The notes: a model not told the origin generated them from the sequence alone. A DNA stretch of 64,000 nucleotides from Strigamia acuminata (GCA_949358305.1 OX442316.1:7378001-7442000), one strand, 5' to 3'. Counted from the stretch's first letter, positions 1-14,251 are shown. Numbers and translations: made by a program.

Positions 1-359
1 AATTTGTTGAATGTGCTTCGCATTTGGCGCATAATACCGGGACAAACGTATATTGCGGGAAAGGCCACTGACGAATTGCGGATAATATCGGTTTGTTTGA
101 GAACAGGATTGGATAAATACAAAGTAACAATTTTGTATGATTGCATTCCACAAAGACTTGCCAAAACAAGCAATATAAGCAACCATGCTAGTCGAGCAAC
201 AATGCCGTGGTTATCGGAAAATATTTTCTCTACTCCGATTATACTTATTTGTGGCACTGTCAAACTTTTCTTCTGTTTACGTTGGTTAATTAGTTTGCCA
301 TTAATTGAACATATCCGAGAATTTGGTATCCAGTAGTGACAGTAAGGCAAAAATTTCAT
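1..359 (-). CDS. DEG/ENaC (pickpocket-like) sodium channel, N-terminal exon, partial
   Basis: An open frame on the minus strand runs from an ATG at 359 to the window edge without a stop, about 119 codons. It begins MKFLPYCHYWIPNSR. At about residues 51-60 it carries FSDNHGI, matching the conserved His-Gly gating motif before the first membrane segment of DEG/ENaC channels. A hydrophobic segment (LAWLLILLVLASLCG) follows as TM1. Then comes an extracellular start with VAFPAIYVCPG, like the FPAVTIC motif just after TM1 in this family. Family members are amiloride-type cation channels of the plasma membrane, gated by ligands or force. The cysteine-rich ectodomain, TM2 and selectivity filter lie outside the window, so subtype cannot be assigned. 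The start is the only in-frame ATG upstream of the HG motif that I could see. Confidence 0.75.
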   Translation of the reverse strand, partial: MKFLPYCHYWIPNSRICSINGKLINQRKQKKSLTVPQISIIGVEKIFSDNHGIVARLAWLLILLVLASLCGMQSYKIVTLYLSNPVLKQTDIIRNSSVAFPAIYVCPGIMRQMRSTFNK

Positions 360-724
360 CGTTGCCATCTTCTTGCTAATTATTAATTAGTAAAAATGTG
401 ACCGCTGGAGCACAAACGGTATTACCTGTCTTATTCACAGTGAGAGAGACTATCGATTATTAATGTGGTTTAGTGGACTGTTTACGTTTACGTCCAACTC
501 GTATTTCCGAGCTGTCTTCCACTTTCCTTACATATCACATAAAGTTGATTAATACGTAAGAGGCGTGTCGCAATTGATTTAAGTATTTTTACATGTGTGC
601 TGTTGGTTTTGTCCACGATTGTACATGGTTACATGATAAAAGTGTTGAATTAAAAATTGTCTCGGTGATATAAAGTAAGAGTAAGGAATTTAAACATCAA
701 CATTTATTATGAAATAATAATAAT
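360..724. other. Intergenic stretch between divergent channel start and DD3-3 3' end
   Basis: No coding exon was recognised. It should hold the promoter of the minus-strand DEG/ENaC gene and the 3' end of the minus-strand DD3-3-like gene. Confidence 0.5.
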
Positions 725-3700
725 TTAAATTCTATCTTGCAAAGACCTCTGAGTTCTTTGGCCTATTGATTTAACTGCTTTCCAGTGATGTTTATTCCTA
801 GAAAAGTATAAAACCGTAGCTAGGAGAATGAAAACCACAACAAGTGGAACTACGATAGCAGCTATCAAGCCAGTGCTTGTTGCATGAGTTCTGGCAAAAA
901 ACATTCCACCCCGTTCAGTGTGGAAAGTGGCCATATTATTTTTTAACTCTGCATCCAACTGTTGCCATATGGATGGCTCTGATAGCGAAGTGCGGTACAC
1001 ATGAACTGAACCCCCATACATTTCTTTCATTGCCAGACTAACTTCCACAAATTTGCCTTTGGTCACTGATATATCTTCGGGTTCTACGATGAGTACGTTA
1101 CTGGCCAAGTCGGTCTTTAAACGCGACTTGACGAAAGAAAAAGAAAAAGAAATATTAGTTGCAAAAATAAAGTGAATGCAAAAACATGAGTTTTACATTT
1201 AAAGTTTTAAATTTGTCGCTGTTCGAAACAATTTCGGATTTCCATTCTTCCAGGCGAAGTTTAGTTAATTTAGGAAGTACTTCTTCTGGTATTTTAATAT
1301 TACTCGAACTAAATTCACGAAAACTCAATTTTTAACAGCCATATAGCATTTAATTGAAATACCTACCCCACATTTACGTTTCCTCCATTCCATCCAATAG
1401 ATTTGGTTTTAAAAGCTGCGTTGATAACTATTATTTGACCTTTCTGATTCCGATTTGAAAAGTTATTGTTCCGCGTACACATAAAGTTAAACTGACCAAT
1501 TTGAGTCAGTTGACGTAAGCCAAGATTAAAGTAAGTGCCACTATCGTCCAAAGTTGAAAGACTGCCACTAGACAAAACTTGTAATTTATAAAAAAATATA
1601 TATATATAAATTAATAGTTCAGTTTATTAATTAAAACAATGTATTTACCTGGTTGCAGAAACGCGAGTTGTTGTAAATCACTCCTATTTAAGCCTAAAAA
1701 TCCTCTACTCTCAGGTTGATTTTCGAGTAAATCTCTTAGGGGTACTATGTTATTTCTATCTGTGCCCGCTAAGCCTTCGCCATCATTTTCTATTGGATTG
1801 TTATTTGATCCTGTCCATCTAAATGAATTAATACATTTACTTTGAATGTGTTGTTTTTAAAAGTACTGTAACTACGTAGTTGTTTTTACTGAATATGTAT
1901 GTGATCATTTTTTGAAGCAGTCAACATTTGTGGTACAAAATCGTATTCGACTGCAGGATATACTTGAACAATATTTCCTCTCTTCCCACGAATATTCAAA
2001 TTATGAATCTCTTCGTCTGCTTTAACATTCTCTGGTTTGCGGACGATGCCAAATCTATGTGATCTGAAGTAAAATTGTGTATTTTAGCTTCGGAATTTAT
2101 GTCATTTTAGGAATCAATACCTGTCTTCAAAAACACGGCCATATTGGGCTGTGTTTACTGCCAATTGTAATTTCAGATCAATTCCAGGAAAAATCTTAAC
2201 TTGTGGGTTATTTTGAAAATTGTATCCTCTATCGTCGGTGTTGGATTCCTGGGTGTTCAATTCAGACAATAGTATTTTGTTCTTATTCAACTTGGAATTG
2301 ATGTTGGAATTCCACCCGTCAAAGTCTAACGTTGAGATGTTGTATCTTAAAAACAGTAAATAATCTTTTTAATGAGGAAATTTAAGTGTGTGTGTGTTGT
2401 ACCTAATTCTTAACACACAAGTTGCATTCTCCAAGTTAGGCAATTTCCATGTGTACGAGAAATGATGACCGTCTAATGTATTGCCAAGATGATTATCTCT
2501 TGTGTATTCCGTCTCTTGACATTCAACCGCATTTAATTCATGAGATGGATGCTGTACCCACAGTCCTCTTTTACCTGTGGGGTTATTGGGAGGATAAGTG
2601 AAAGTCTGAAGAAAATCATTATTTCAATGCACTATTTTTTTAATTTTTTAATTTTTATTATTGTATTACTTCGCAATCGTCTTTAGAAATTGGAATAGCC
2701 ATTCCCTTTTCTCTTATATCCAAAAGAACTTCTTGAGGTAACTCACAGGACCATCTTGATTTTACATTTTCACTTTCCCGCTTGTAATATGAGCATCTAC
2801 TTGCATTATTGGTTAATACGGCAATATCCTGAAAAGAGGAAATAAATTAATGATTACAGTGAATTGTTTTTTACTCATTGTCTCACTTTCCAGGGCGTAG
2901 GTCTCCAGTAGGGGTAGTAATCTTTTTCCTCTGGACATTCGTATCCGTAACGAGTGCCGTCTGGATTCTGCCTCGTGAATAGGGCGCTGCTTCCTTTAAG
3001 TTTCTGAAGCAGTAAAAACAATTATTAAATTATTAGTTACGCAAATGTATTTTATACCTGATTAGCAGTAAAAAGCCCGTAATTTCTTTTTTGAGTGCTA
3101 CATTTTTGGTAGTATAAATAATCTTCGTGCATGCCGTATTTCAAGTCCGTTTCGCAGTTGTTGATGGCACATTTTTCATTCGCCAATGGTATCGTTCTGT
3201 TGAATAAGATTTTTAAGAGGTTAGTCATCCTTACATCTTGCTTTAATCTTGTTTAATGAGGTCCACTTACTCTGTGCTCAACCCATCTCTTACAGTTTTA
3301 TCACACATGTATTGAATAATGATTTCACAATTATTGTTTGAGCTCTGACAGGAATGTTGATTTGTCCTGTTTTAAATTATATTTTTAGATTTATATTTAA
3401 AAAATAATTAAAAATGGTGAAGTTTGTAGTACAGCTAAAAATCGTTAGGTGTCAGCACAAAAGAATCAAAATCAAGGTCATTCATACAGTGCAAGCTGGA
3501 AAACAACTAAATAAATTTGTAAAAGCCAATTTAAACATTTTACTCACCATTCTACGTTTAACTGTGAACCACCGTAATACACTAACCCACCAACGTTATA
3601 TCCACCTCTGTTATTATTTTGAGAGTCGAATAATCTAAAGTCAAGATAATTTAATGATTGTGTATAAAATTGAGGTTTGGAATTCGTGTCGTACCGTTTA

Positions 3701-3905
3701 TTGTTTTCACGAGGTCTTGTGTTTTCATTCAGTCTGTTGTTACTTCCTCTGATTAAAAAGTGAGAAGTGAAAAATTAGAGCATTGATATCTTGCTATAAA
3801 ACTATATTATCAAATTAAAGTTTACCTTGGATTATGTAGGTATATATCTGGTGTTACACTAATCCAGAAGAGGGATAAAGTGAGGAACAAGTGAAAAACC
3901 CGCAT
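725..3905 (-). CDS. DD3-3-like type I membrane protein
   Basis: A spliced gene of about 14 exons on the minus strand, roughly 640 residues. Exon 1 (3826-3905) encodes a signal peptide beginning [16 protein letters not shown], followed by DIYLHNPR. Exon 2 (3695-3748) continues [16 protein letters not shown]. The next exon carries [16 protein letters not shown]. This string is the hallmark of the Protein DD3-3 family, first described in Dictyostelium and widespread in invertebrates. Later exons are cysteine-rich (for example around 3270-3370 and 3060-3200). The C-terminal exon (725 to about 1133) holds one hydrophobic helix near residues [19 protein letters not shown], then a short basic tail. 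One internal exon, about 1199-1326, contains no ATG but joins in frame. I know of no firmly established biochemical function. The layout suggests a surface ectodomain with a single anchor. Exon edges in the middle are approximate. Confidence 0.85.
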
Positions 3906-4664
3906 GAATTTCACACACATTAAGGCCAAGTCTAGAGGAAAAATTGAAATGCGAGAAAGGCCATTTTGATGTGACTCCTCAATTGACAGGAAAAGCTACC
4001 TCGTGAAGCGACATGAGTCATACAAAAAATGGTGATGTTTATTTTGTAAACAGTCACGCAGAGCGTTTTAAATCTCACATTAATTAAATGTTTCAATTGA
4101 TATAGTAAGGGAGTAAAATATATGACGCAGTTTGTGAATGGCCCAAGCATACACTCACCACCTGTGAGTTTTTAAATCGTTTATCTATCTATATTTAAAG
4201 CTGTTATCTATTAAGAGAGTATAATGGAGATTTATTACAGAAATATTAAGAATTGGAAAAATTATTTGACACCACAAGCAAAAGCTAAATTTAAAAATGA
4301 TGCAACTGAGAAAAATAAAAATTAATCAATAAATTTATTGACTTAATCTTTTGCAAAAACATGATAAGGTTGGGTTTTTATCGCGCCTTTAACACAAGGT
4401 TTTTTCTCCATTTCAAAAACACCAACAATATTTTTTTAAAAATTAATTTATCAATATTATCAATCACACTATACTATTAATATTATACTTATCATGACAT
4501 TTAGACTTCTAATTGTTTGTCAGATTGAAATTTAGACTTATAATTGTTTTTTGGGAAACCTAAACAGATTGGCGAACATATTTAGCCAGTCTGTTTACAT
4601 ACATTTTATCAGCTCTAAATGACATCATGTACTTTATTATCAATTTTTAGGCACAGGTAGTGAC
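3906..4664. other. Shared upstream region of DD3-3-like and Mpeg1-like genes
   Basis: The two genes are divergently transcribed from this 0.76-kb stretch, so it should hold both promoters. It is AT-rich. No exon, RNA gene or clear element was seen. Confidence 0.5.
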
Positions 4665-6880
4665 ATGTTTTCTAAAATGCTCTCGCTAAGGCATATCATA
4701 ATTGTCGTTAAATTGCTATTATTTTCCATCGAGATTTTTGAATTAGTCGAATCCAAATGTCCTGACAAACCGAAATTGGATGTCGTCCCAGGATTTGGTT
4801 GGGACGCTCTCACAAACACCGACATGAGCCAATCACTGAAAATAACCTACGAACAATGCAAGGTATCAATGGACGGAAAATACCTGATTCCAGACGACAC
4901 TCATGCTGTTATAGTGAAGACGAAACAGAAACAACTGAGTGCAGAAATAATTGAACACTGGACCAATTATACTTCAGTTACTGCTCGTGGGTTTAAATTC
5001 GGCATCGGACTTGGTTGGGAAAATTATGTTTCTTTGAATTATTATTACTCTGACGATTTCCAGAAATTGAAAAGGCTTCAAGTCAAGCACGGAGCATTTA
5101 CTGTCAGAACACAACTACAAAATGTATTGTACACGGTTCACGCTGCGCCTGACGCTGCTTTAAGCGACGATTTAAGGCAGCAATTTGTCAAAGCAATGAA
5201 ATACATCAGCAGAAATGAGACTGAAAACGCGGAGTATCTTCTTCAAATGATTGTCAGCAATTACGGTACTCATTACACAAAAAGCGTGGACGCCGGGGCT
5301 ATTTTTATCAAAGAGGACTTTTTGCAAAAATCCTTTTTACATCATCATATGCAGGAGAAGCAAAAAATTGTGTCTTCCGCAAAGCTTTCTGTTTTGTTTT
5401 TTGAATTAACCGCGGACAGTCGCAAAGAGGATGATACTTCGATTGATGAGGAATATAAGAATGCATTAATTGTTGAGTCAACACGAGCAATGGGAGGACC
5501 AAATTACGATGGTACCTTAAGTGTAGACCAGTGGTTATCAAGAACGTCTGAAAACATGGTTGCGGTTGACCGATTTGGAGATTTGATAACGAGTTTTATA
5601 TCACCGTCTAAATTTCCCAAAGCACCCTTATGGGTTTTGAAGAAGACACACATTATGCTGACTAAAACCATCAAGGATTATTACACGTGAGTTGGAGAGC
5701 GAACTAGATTGTTTGATTTCATTTTAATTAATTGTACATATTATTCAGTTTTAACAGTCGTAAAGGTTGCACTAAAGTAAATTCACCGAATTTCGACTAT
5801 ACTGCAAATGTAGATGATGGCAATTGCAAAGCTGCACCGCATAACCATTCGTTCGGAGGTGTTTACCAGACTTGTTATCAGCCACGCAACACGGATAGAA
5901 CTGACGCTTGTAATTTGTTCAATCGGAAAAACATTTTGACTGGAACTTTTAGTTGTCCTGCGCGTTTCGCGGCCGCCATGTTATATTCCCAGACTAAAAG
6001 CTATAGTTATACGCGGAATTATCCCTGGCAGCAATGCGATGGCATGTGGTGGTGGAAAAAGTGTTGGTACAACGATCATTGGCAATGGCATACAGATAAC
6101 GTTATTATAAACACGTACCAATGTATGGCTGATGCTGATCCAGAAGTATCCCAGACAAATTTTCAGTTTGGTGGACTGTATAGCTCTGTGGTAACAAATA
6201 TCAACACGAGAAAACGCGATTGTCCTAAACTCTTTAGGCCAATTGATATTTTTGAGGGCGGTTTATTGACAGTTTGCGTTAGGAACAATATTGATTCCAC
6301 CAATCCAAATGTGCTATCGTTTGGAGGACTTACCAGTTGTGAAATGGGTTTAGACTGCCCTGTCGGTTACCATGGCCATTTAGCTCTAGTGCATGAAGGA
6401 TGCCAAATAAATTACTGTATCCAGAAGATAAATACTGGCTATGATGGAAAAATACCCTTGCTTGTTAGGCCGCCATTTATTAATATGTCCGAAGAAATAT
6501 TTTCAGAAAGTGGTGATGACGAGTATGATGATTACGGAGTAACATTGCAACTGCAGGAATCCAATTCTAATGAAATCAATGGATATGAAAATGGAAATGG
6601 ACATGAAAATGGAAATGTTACTCTCAGTGTAGTCCTGCCGCTATTCTTTTTATTTCTAGTTTTCGCAGTAGGACTGGCTTACAGGCAAAGAAGTTACATA
6701 ATCACTCATGTACAGAGGTATCGTGGTTCTTATCCCGTTCAACCAAATCAAGTCATTGAAATGCCAGCAGTTCCAGATTCAGTTTCTGATTCAAAACGTT
6801 ACAAAAAACCGTTGTTGAAGAAGACAAACAACGAAGCAAATCAAAATTTGCTCTCTGTTGCTGATAAATTGTTGAAGTAA
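4665..6880 (+). CDS. Macrophage-expressed gene 1 / perforin-2-like MACPF protein
   Basis: Two exons (4665-5686 and 5749-6880) join in frame across a 62-bp GT-AG intron, giving 717 residues, close to the usual length of Mpeg1. A signal peptide occupies about residues 1-30. The MACPF domain follows to about residue 340, with the signature NYGTHYTKSVDAGA at residues 199-212. After the intron comes a cysteine-containing segment (GCTKVNSPNFDYTANVDDGNC), typical of the link to the P2/MABP-like domain. Then come the tryptophan-rich P2 region, an acidic stretch, one transmembrane helix (about residues 635-655) and a lysine-rich cytosolic tail with KRYKKPLLKK. Mammalian perforin-2 has a comparable basic tail that is ubiquitylated. 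The family forms pores in membranes of engulfed microbes and acts in innate immunity. The gene looks intact, with AATAAA at 6962. Confidence 0.93.
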
Positions 6881-7342
6881 TAATTTGAAATTTAATGAAA
6901 ATGAAGTTAAATTAATAATTTTTTCTACTTGTATCATCAATACGGTAGTTTTTTTTTAATCAATAAAAATGAAACAATTATCATATGAATAGTTGTTTTT
7001 TTCTTAGCTCACTAAGAAACACCATTCAAGCTTATAAAATGTTTCTTCATGACAATCGAGTAAAGTCACGTGATGAAATAGAAAAGAAAATAGAAAAAAA
7101 AAGTATGTAATAACTTACAAACACATTTTTATTAGTAATTGCATTGTAGGAGTTACGCAAACAGCTTCCAGTTACATAATGGAAACAGTTTACTACAATT
7201 ATAACCCAACTGACCAGCGGTTATGGGATGCATCATGTCAAAAAACGAATCGGTTTGCATCGTCACTAACAAAACGACACTTCTATGAATTAAAAAAAGG
7301 AAGAATTTTTATAAATCAAGAAAAAAAAATAATGTAAATACT
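6881..7342. other. 3' flanks of two convergent genes
   Basis: AT-rich sequence with an AATAAA at 6962 for the Mpeg1-like gene. It also holds the 3' side of the minus-strand gene ending at 7343. No further exon was recognised. Confidence 0.5.
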
Positions 7343-7897
7343 CTACGCAAACCTTAATAGCAGTTGAAGTTTTTCCTTGTTTGATGCGTCAGACGATGAA
7401 AAACGACCAGCTTCTTTTGTTGTGTGACAGAGTAATTGATTGACGCAGTCTTCGGTCACCGACTCCCCAACTGTCGCGTTGCCCTTTAATTTGGATTTGA
7501 TTCGTGCTTCCATCACGGTGTTGAGTGTGTGTGCCAGAGGGTCGCCACTTTTCTCATAAACATATCGACCAAGTTCAAGCCAGTTGATCTGATCGGAGTT
7601 TGGCATTGATCGTGCGTTTGGCATCATCATCCGCATTAATAAATTTGGAATATATGTTCGAAAGAACATGATAGACAAAGATAAAATGGCACCCACACCT
7701 AGATGAAGGAAACTACTATCTTGTAAAAAATTACTTTTTGCAGATTGCTCATATACATTATATGATCGGATAACTCTAGAAATCAATGAATTAGCAGAAG
7801 AATGGTTGCCAGAAATAGTGAAGGATGCATTATTGTCAAAACTATGCAATTGCTTGCATAACCCCAAAAAAATGAAGAAATAGAAAATGCTCTGCAT
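7343..7897 (-). CDS. Small secreted or membrane protein of unknown family
   Basis: An uninterrupted 184-residue frame. Residues 1-19 form a signal peptide ([19 protein letters not shown]). N-glycosylation-type sites (NNAS, NHSS) follow. A second hydrophobic stretch lies at about residues 64-88 (LGVGAILSLSIMFF). The C-terminal half is charged and contains a CVNQLLC cysteine pair near residues 152-158. I do not recognise the family. The plan (signal peptide, central hydrophobic stretch, C-terminal Cys pair) resembles the next gene on the plus strand (8750-9627), which has CIKHWFC in the equivalent place. The two may be distant relatives, but this is inference. An intron is not needed for the frame. 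Confidence 0.6.
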   Translation of the reverse strand: MQSIFYFFIFLGLCKQLHSFDNNASFTISGNHSSANSLISRVIRSYNVYEQSAKSNFLQDSSFLHLGVGAILSLSIMFFRTYIPNLLMRMMMPNARSMPNSDQINWLELGRYVYEKSGDPLAHTLNTVMEARIKSKLKGNATVGESVTEDCVNQLLCHTTKEAGRFSSSDASNKEKLQLLLRFA

Positions 7898-8694
7898 TGT
7901 TGGGGAATAAATATCTGCAATTAAAAAAAAAGAAACTGTACATAGGGAAGAAGACTTACATTTTCATCATAAAGAGTAAACACGCCACCTTTGCCACGGA
8001 ATTTCTTGTGAAAGTCTGATGTATTTGACTGAGGCTAGCTGGTTTCATTTAGAAATCACATGATTTGAAGTTAGTCAAGCTGTTGTTAACAATTTATGTT
8101 TATTATGTTTGTTTTATAGGTGAGGGCAAGTTAATGCAATTGGGTGCTATGCTGGATGATAAATCATTTTCATAGTAGTTTTAGAAATTTTAAAAGTCAT
8201 GTTAATTTGAATGGATGTCGGCTGTAAGTGTCTTCCTGTTGTCCTTGCAATCAATTATGTTTTTTCGGAAGTAAGTTCAACATCCTTACAAGAAAGGAAG
8301 TAGCGGAAATTTTAAAAACTTAAATAAAGAAAGATTCTTTAGTGAAGATAAGAGTTCTTCAGGACATCTGCATTCCCGTGCGAAATTGAGTTTCAAGGTC
8401 TTTTATTGTCTGAACATTGAATGGATGAAGGGAAAATGAATGACAAAAGCAGTAATTTAAAAAAAATCGATATTAAATAACAAATGAACTTGTTGCGGAA
8501 TTAAATTATAACTTAATTGCTTATTCATCATGGGGTTGATGTTAGCTTTGCAATTTTTGTTGTTGGAACTATGCAACCGTGTCAACTTCCATCTTAACAA
8601 AAAAAGTTGTCTTTAAAAAATAAAGGACTTCACTGCCAAAAGTTTATGCATTAACTCCCTTATCCTTTGATCCGTGTAAGTCGAAAAATTAAGT
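7898..8694. other. Divergent intergenic region
   Basis: This lies between two divergently transcribed small genes. No exon was recognised apart from the promoter noted at 8695. Confidence 0.4.
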
Positions 8695-8700
8695 TATAAA
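8695..8700 (+). promoter_or_regulatory. TATA box
   Basis: TATAAA followed by AG lies 55 bases before the ATG of the gene at 8750. An initiator-like start about 30 bases downstream (near 8725) would give a short 5' UTR. Confidence 0.55.
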
Positions 8701-8749
8701 AGAAGGTGAAATTGGCATTTCCAACCCAAAACACTCAATTGCTGCAGAC

Positions 8750-9627
8750 ATGAAGGGATTTGCAATAGGGTAAGCGCAGTCAAATATTTATATTACGGTA
8801 ATATTTTTATTTACACTAAGTTTGCTGTTGCAGTATTTTCTGCATGTTGTCCTTTGTAGATGGAGTGATTCTAACTCCAAATTCTGCAATCTATGGCCAT
8901 TTTAAAACTATTGGAGTAAATCAAGCGTTGAATATTACTGATGGTGGAAGAATAAGACGCAATTACGGCTACGACGCCAATAGTTATGGCAATTATCAAG
9001 AACCTCACGACACTTATAATAACAACAACAACAACCATAATAGCAATTATGGTAAAAAATACGGTTGTTGCCATTGTGAAACCGGTGGAAGTGGTTCACT
9101 CCTATTTTTTGGGTTGGGGTCTTTGCTGGGCTTATTGTTTGCAATGCCAATGATGATGACTGGAAATGCTACCCCAGCTCCTACCCCTGCCCCTACTCCA
9201 GCTCCGCCTCCGCCTCCGCCTCCGCCTCCTGGTAAAAGAAGTGTGGGCAGTGAATTTGATTTTCAGCATCTTGAAAGGAGTAAGCGAGCTCTTTCGTACG
9301 ATATTCCAATACAGAGAAAAGAAATTGGACGAGAGACGATACAATCTGTTTTAACTAAAGTTCAAGGAAAACCCGAGTGCATTAAACATTGGTTTTGCGA
9401 GTTATATCAGCACGTAGAGGTTTATTTATCAAAGTAAGTTAATTTTGAATGAAGATTGGCACGTGTCGTTTACGTTTATTTTGGTTGTTTGTAGGAATGA
9501 AATGAAGATGCTCAAATTTCTCATTGAATCTGTTGATAAGGTGGAAGAATCTAGGTCATGCAAAAATTTGTCATCTAATTATTATTGCAACAAGTTGATA
9601 GATTACAGTTTTAATATCAACTATTGA
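8750..9627 (+). CDS. Proline-rich secreted or membrane protein with dibasic sites, unknown family
   Basis: Three exons (8750-8769, 8834-9433, 9495-9627) join in frame to 250 residues. The join creates a clean signal peptide, MKGFAIGIFCMLSFVDGVIL. A Tyr/Asn-rich stretch with a run of asparagines follows, then a KYGCCHCE cluster. A hydrophobic Gly/Leu helix near residues 100-120 (GSLLFFGLGSLLGLLFAMP) comes next. After it sits a low-complexity TPAP repeat that becomes a run of nine prolines. Downstream are dibasic sites GKRS and RSKRAL, of the kind cut by furin-like proteases. The C-terminus carries ECIKHWFCELY and two more cysteines. A TATA box sits 55 bases upstream. I do not recognise the family. 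The hydrophobic helix makes a membrane form possible; a cleaved precursor is another reading. Confidence 0.72.
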
Positions 9628-9922
9628 AAAGTAATAATTATGCTTGTTGTTTTATAAACTTTAATTTATTTTGTTTCGTAATACTTGTAGTATTGTATTT
9701 ATTATCGGTTAATATTATACAGGGAAGGAGGTGTGATGAGAATATATAATTGTTTGTTGTACTCGTATCGCCATCTGTTGGTACTTTTGGTTTCTTTAAA
9801 CTCGATTAAAGTTTTTTGATAACAAAACGGTTCAAAGTGAGATTGGTTTTTATTGATTTTTTTATTTAACGTTATAGACAATAAAAAGTGTAAAAACAAA
9901 CTGTTGTTTTTATGGGTTACAA
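9628..9922. other. 3' flank of the proline-rich gene
   Basis: AT-rich, with an AATAAA-type signal near 9881. No gene was seen. Confidence 0.4.
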
Positions 9923-9924
9923 TA

Positions 9925-10168
9925 ACTGGCGCGAAATGAATAAGCGCGGAATAAAATTCCGCGCTTATTCATCCGCGCTTATTCATTTCGCGCTTATTCA
10001 TTTCGCGTCAATTCAATTGGGCATGCTTGCTTTCCGCGTTCAGGCTATTTTTGAAATTGCCTGAGCGCGGAATGGTGTATTTATTTCATTCCGCGCTCAG
10101 GCAACTTTAGAAATTGCCTGAGCGCGGAATGGTGTATTTGTTTTGTTCCGCGCTCAGGCAATTTTGTT
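9925..10168. repeat. Left subterminal repeats and hairpins of the element
   Basis: Three hairpins are visible. The first pairs ATGAATAAGCGCGGAAT with its complement across three bases. The other two pair TTGCCTGAGCGCGGAAT with its complement across loops of about 14 bases. Several direct copies of GCGCTTATTCA also occur. Confidence 0.8.
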
Positions 10169-10211
10169 TTTATTTTGTTGTTGTTTTTCATGACGGCATT
10201 GATAGTGAACG

Positions 10212-10574
10212 TTGCTACAACGATTGCAAGTCAAATCTACTTTCGATTATGCAACCGAGTTCAAGCAGAAAAATTCACATCGTGATTTGTTCAAAAGAAT
10301 GTTGTCAACTGCTCTGTTTGAATCTACCGGAGCAAATTTCACAAAGCTGGATAAATTTTTGGGGTGGTGTTTAGAAAATGATTTTGAAGGGATTGATCAG
10401 TTTAAGAAAAGTTTGTTTGAAAACAATGTGCTTGTGACGTACGATTTGATTCGTCATTTAATTCAAAATGGTTTTTGGGAAAAATTAAATGCGACTTTGG
10501 ATTGGTGTTTTAGTGATCCGGATGATGTTTTGAAGTTTAAAAGTGGTTTTTGGAGTCCAGAATTTGGCAGATGA
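10212..10574 (+). pseudogene. Captured exon-like frame with helical repeats inside the element
   Basis: This is an open frame of 120 codons that has no ATG until codon 30. It starts just after a possible splice acceptor (TTGCAAG), so it looks like an internal exon rather than a whole gene. The peptide is normal in composition and contains two related units: KLDKFLGWCLENDFEGIDQF and KLNATLDWCFSDPDDVLKF. Both match K-L-x(3)-L-x-W-C followed by an acidic turn and x-F-K. This suggests a protein built from helical repeats of 30-40 residues. I cannot name the family. Its position within the inverted repeats suggests a captured host fragment or a remnant of an element-encoded protein. Confidence 0.4.
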
Positions 10575-10656
10575 GTTCATCAATTGGTTTTGCTTGTCGT
10601 TCACCACCAGAAAACAAAAAAATTCAACAACAAATTAAAAACTTGCATTGTTTTTC

Positions 10657-10949
10657 GTATTTTGCGCTTATTCAGTTTCCAATTTTTTCCAAATTTTGCG
10701 CTTATTCAGTTTCCAATTTTTTCCAAATTTTGCGCTTATTCAGTCTGAAACCATTTCCCAATTCCGCGCTTATTCAGTCTGAAATTATTTCCAAATTCCG
10801 CGCTTATTCAATTAACAATGTTGGCATTCCGCGCTAATTCAACAATTGACTTGAAAATTTCGCGCTTATTCATTTCGCGCCAGTTCAATTTACTGAAATA
10901 CGGGTCTGTCAAAAAAAAATAATTCCGCGCCAATTCATTTCGCGCCAGT
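10657..10949. repeat. Right subterminal tandem repeats of the element
   Basis: About six copies of GCGCTTATTCA appear at intervals of about 33 bases. The first copies are joined by an almost identical AT-rich spacer (GTTTCCAATTTTTTCCAAAT). The array ends at the inverted repeat. Confidence 0.8.
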
Positions 10950-11019
10950 TATGAATCCCCGTTTTTATATATATATATATAATACTTATAAATTATAATT
11001 ATCACGTCAGTTAATACTT

Positions 11020-14251
<3,232 letters not shown>

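Larger units (their letters stand above)
9925..10949. mobile_element. 1.0-kb DNA element with terminal inverted repeats and TA duplication
   Basis: The left end reads ACTGGCGCGAAATGAAT and the right end is its exact inverted copy (ATTCATTTCGCGCCAGT). TA dinucleotides sit just outside both ends, at 9923-9924 and 10950-10951. Inside the ends are dense GC-rich subterminal repeats based on GCGCTTATTCA and TGAGCGCGGAAT, unlike the AT-rich surroundings. Several form near-perfect hairpins. No transposase frame was found, so it looks non-autonomous. A TA target duplication fits Tc1/mariner-like and some other cut-and-paste families. The superfamily cannot be fixed without a transposase or a library match. 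It lies between two genes and carries a gene fragment, listed separately. Confidence 0.75.

Noticed and set aside
9132-9354. Frames with Arg-rich and Leu-rich runs
   Set aside because: Shadows of the TPAP/proline repeat in the real frame at 8834-9433.
10550-10837. 95-codon frame after the captured exon
   Set aside because: It translates the GCGCTTATTCA tandem repeats and has no protein character.
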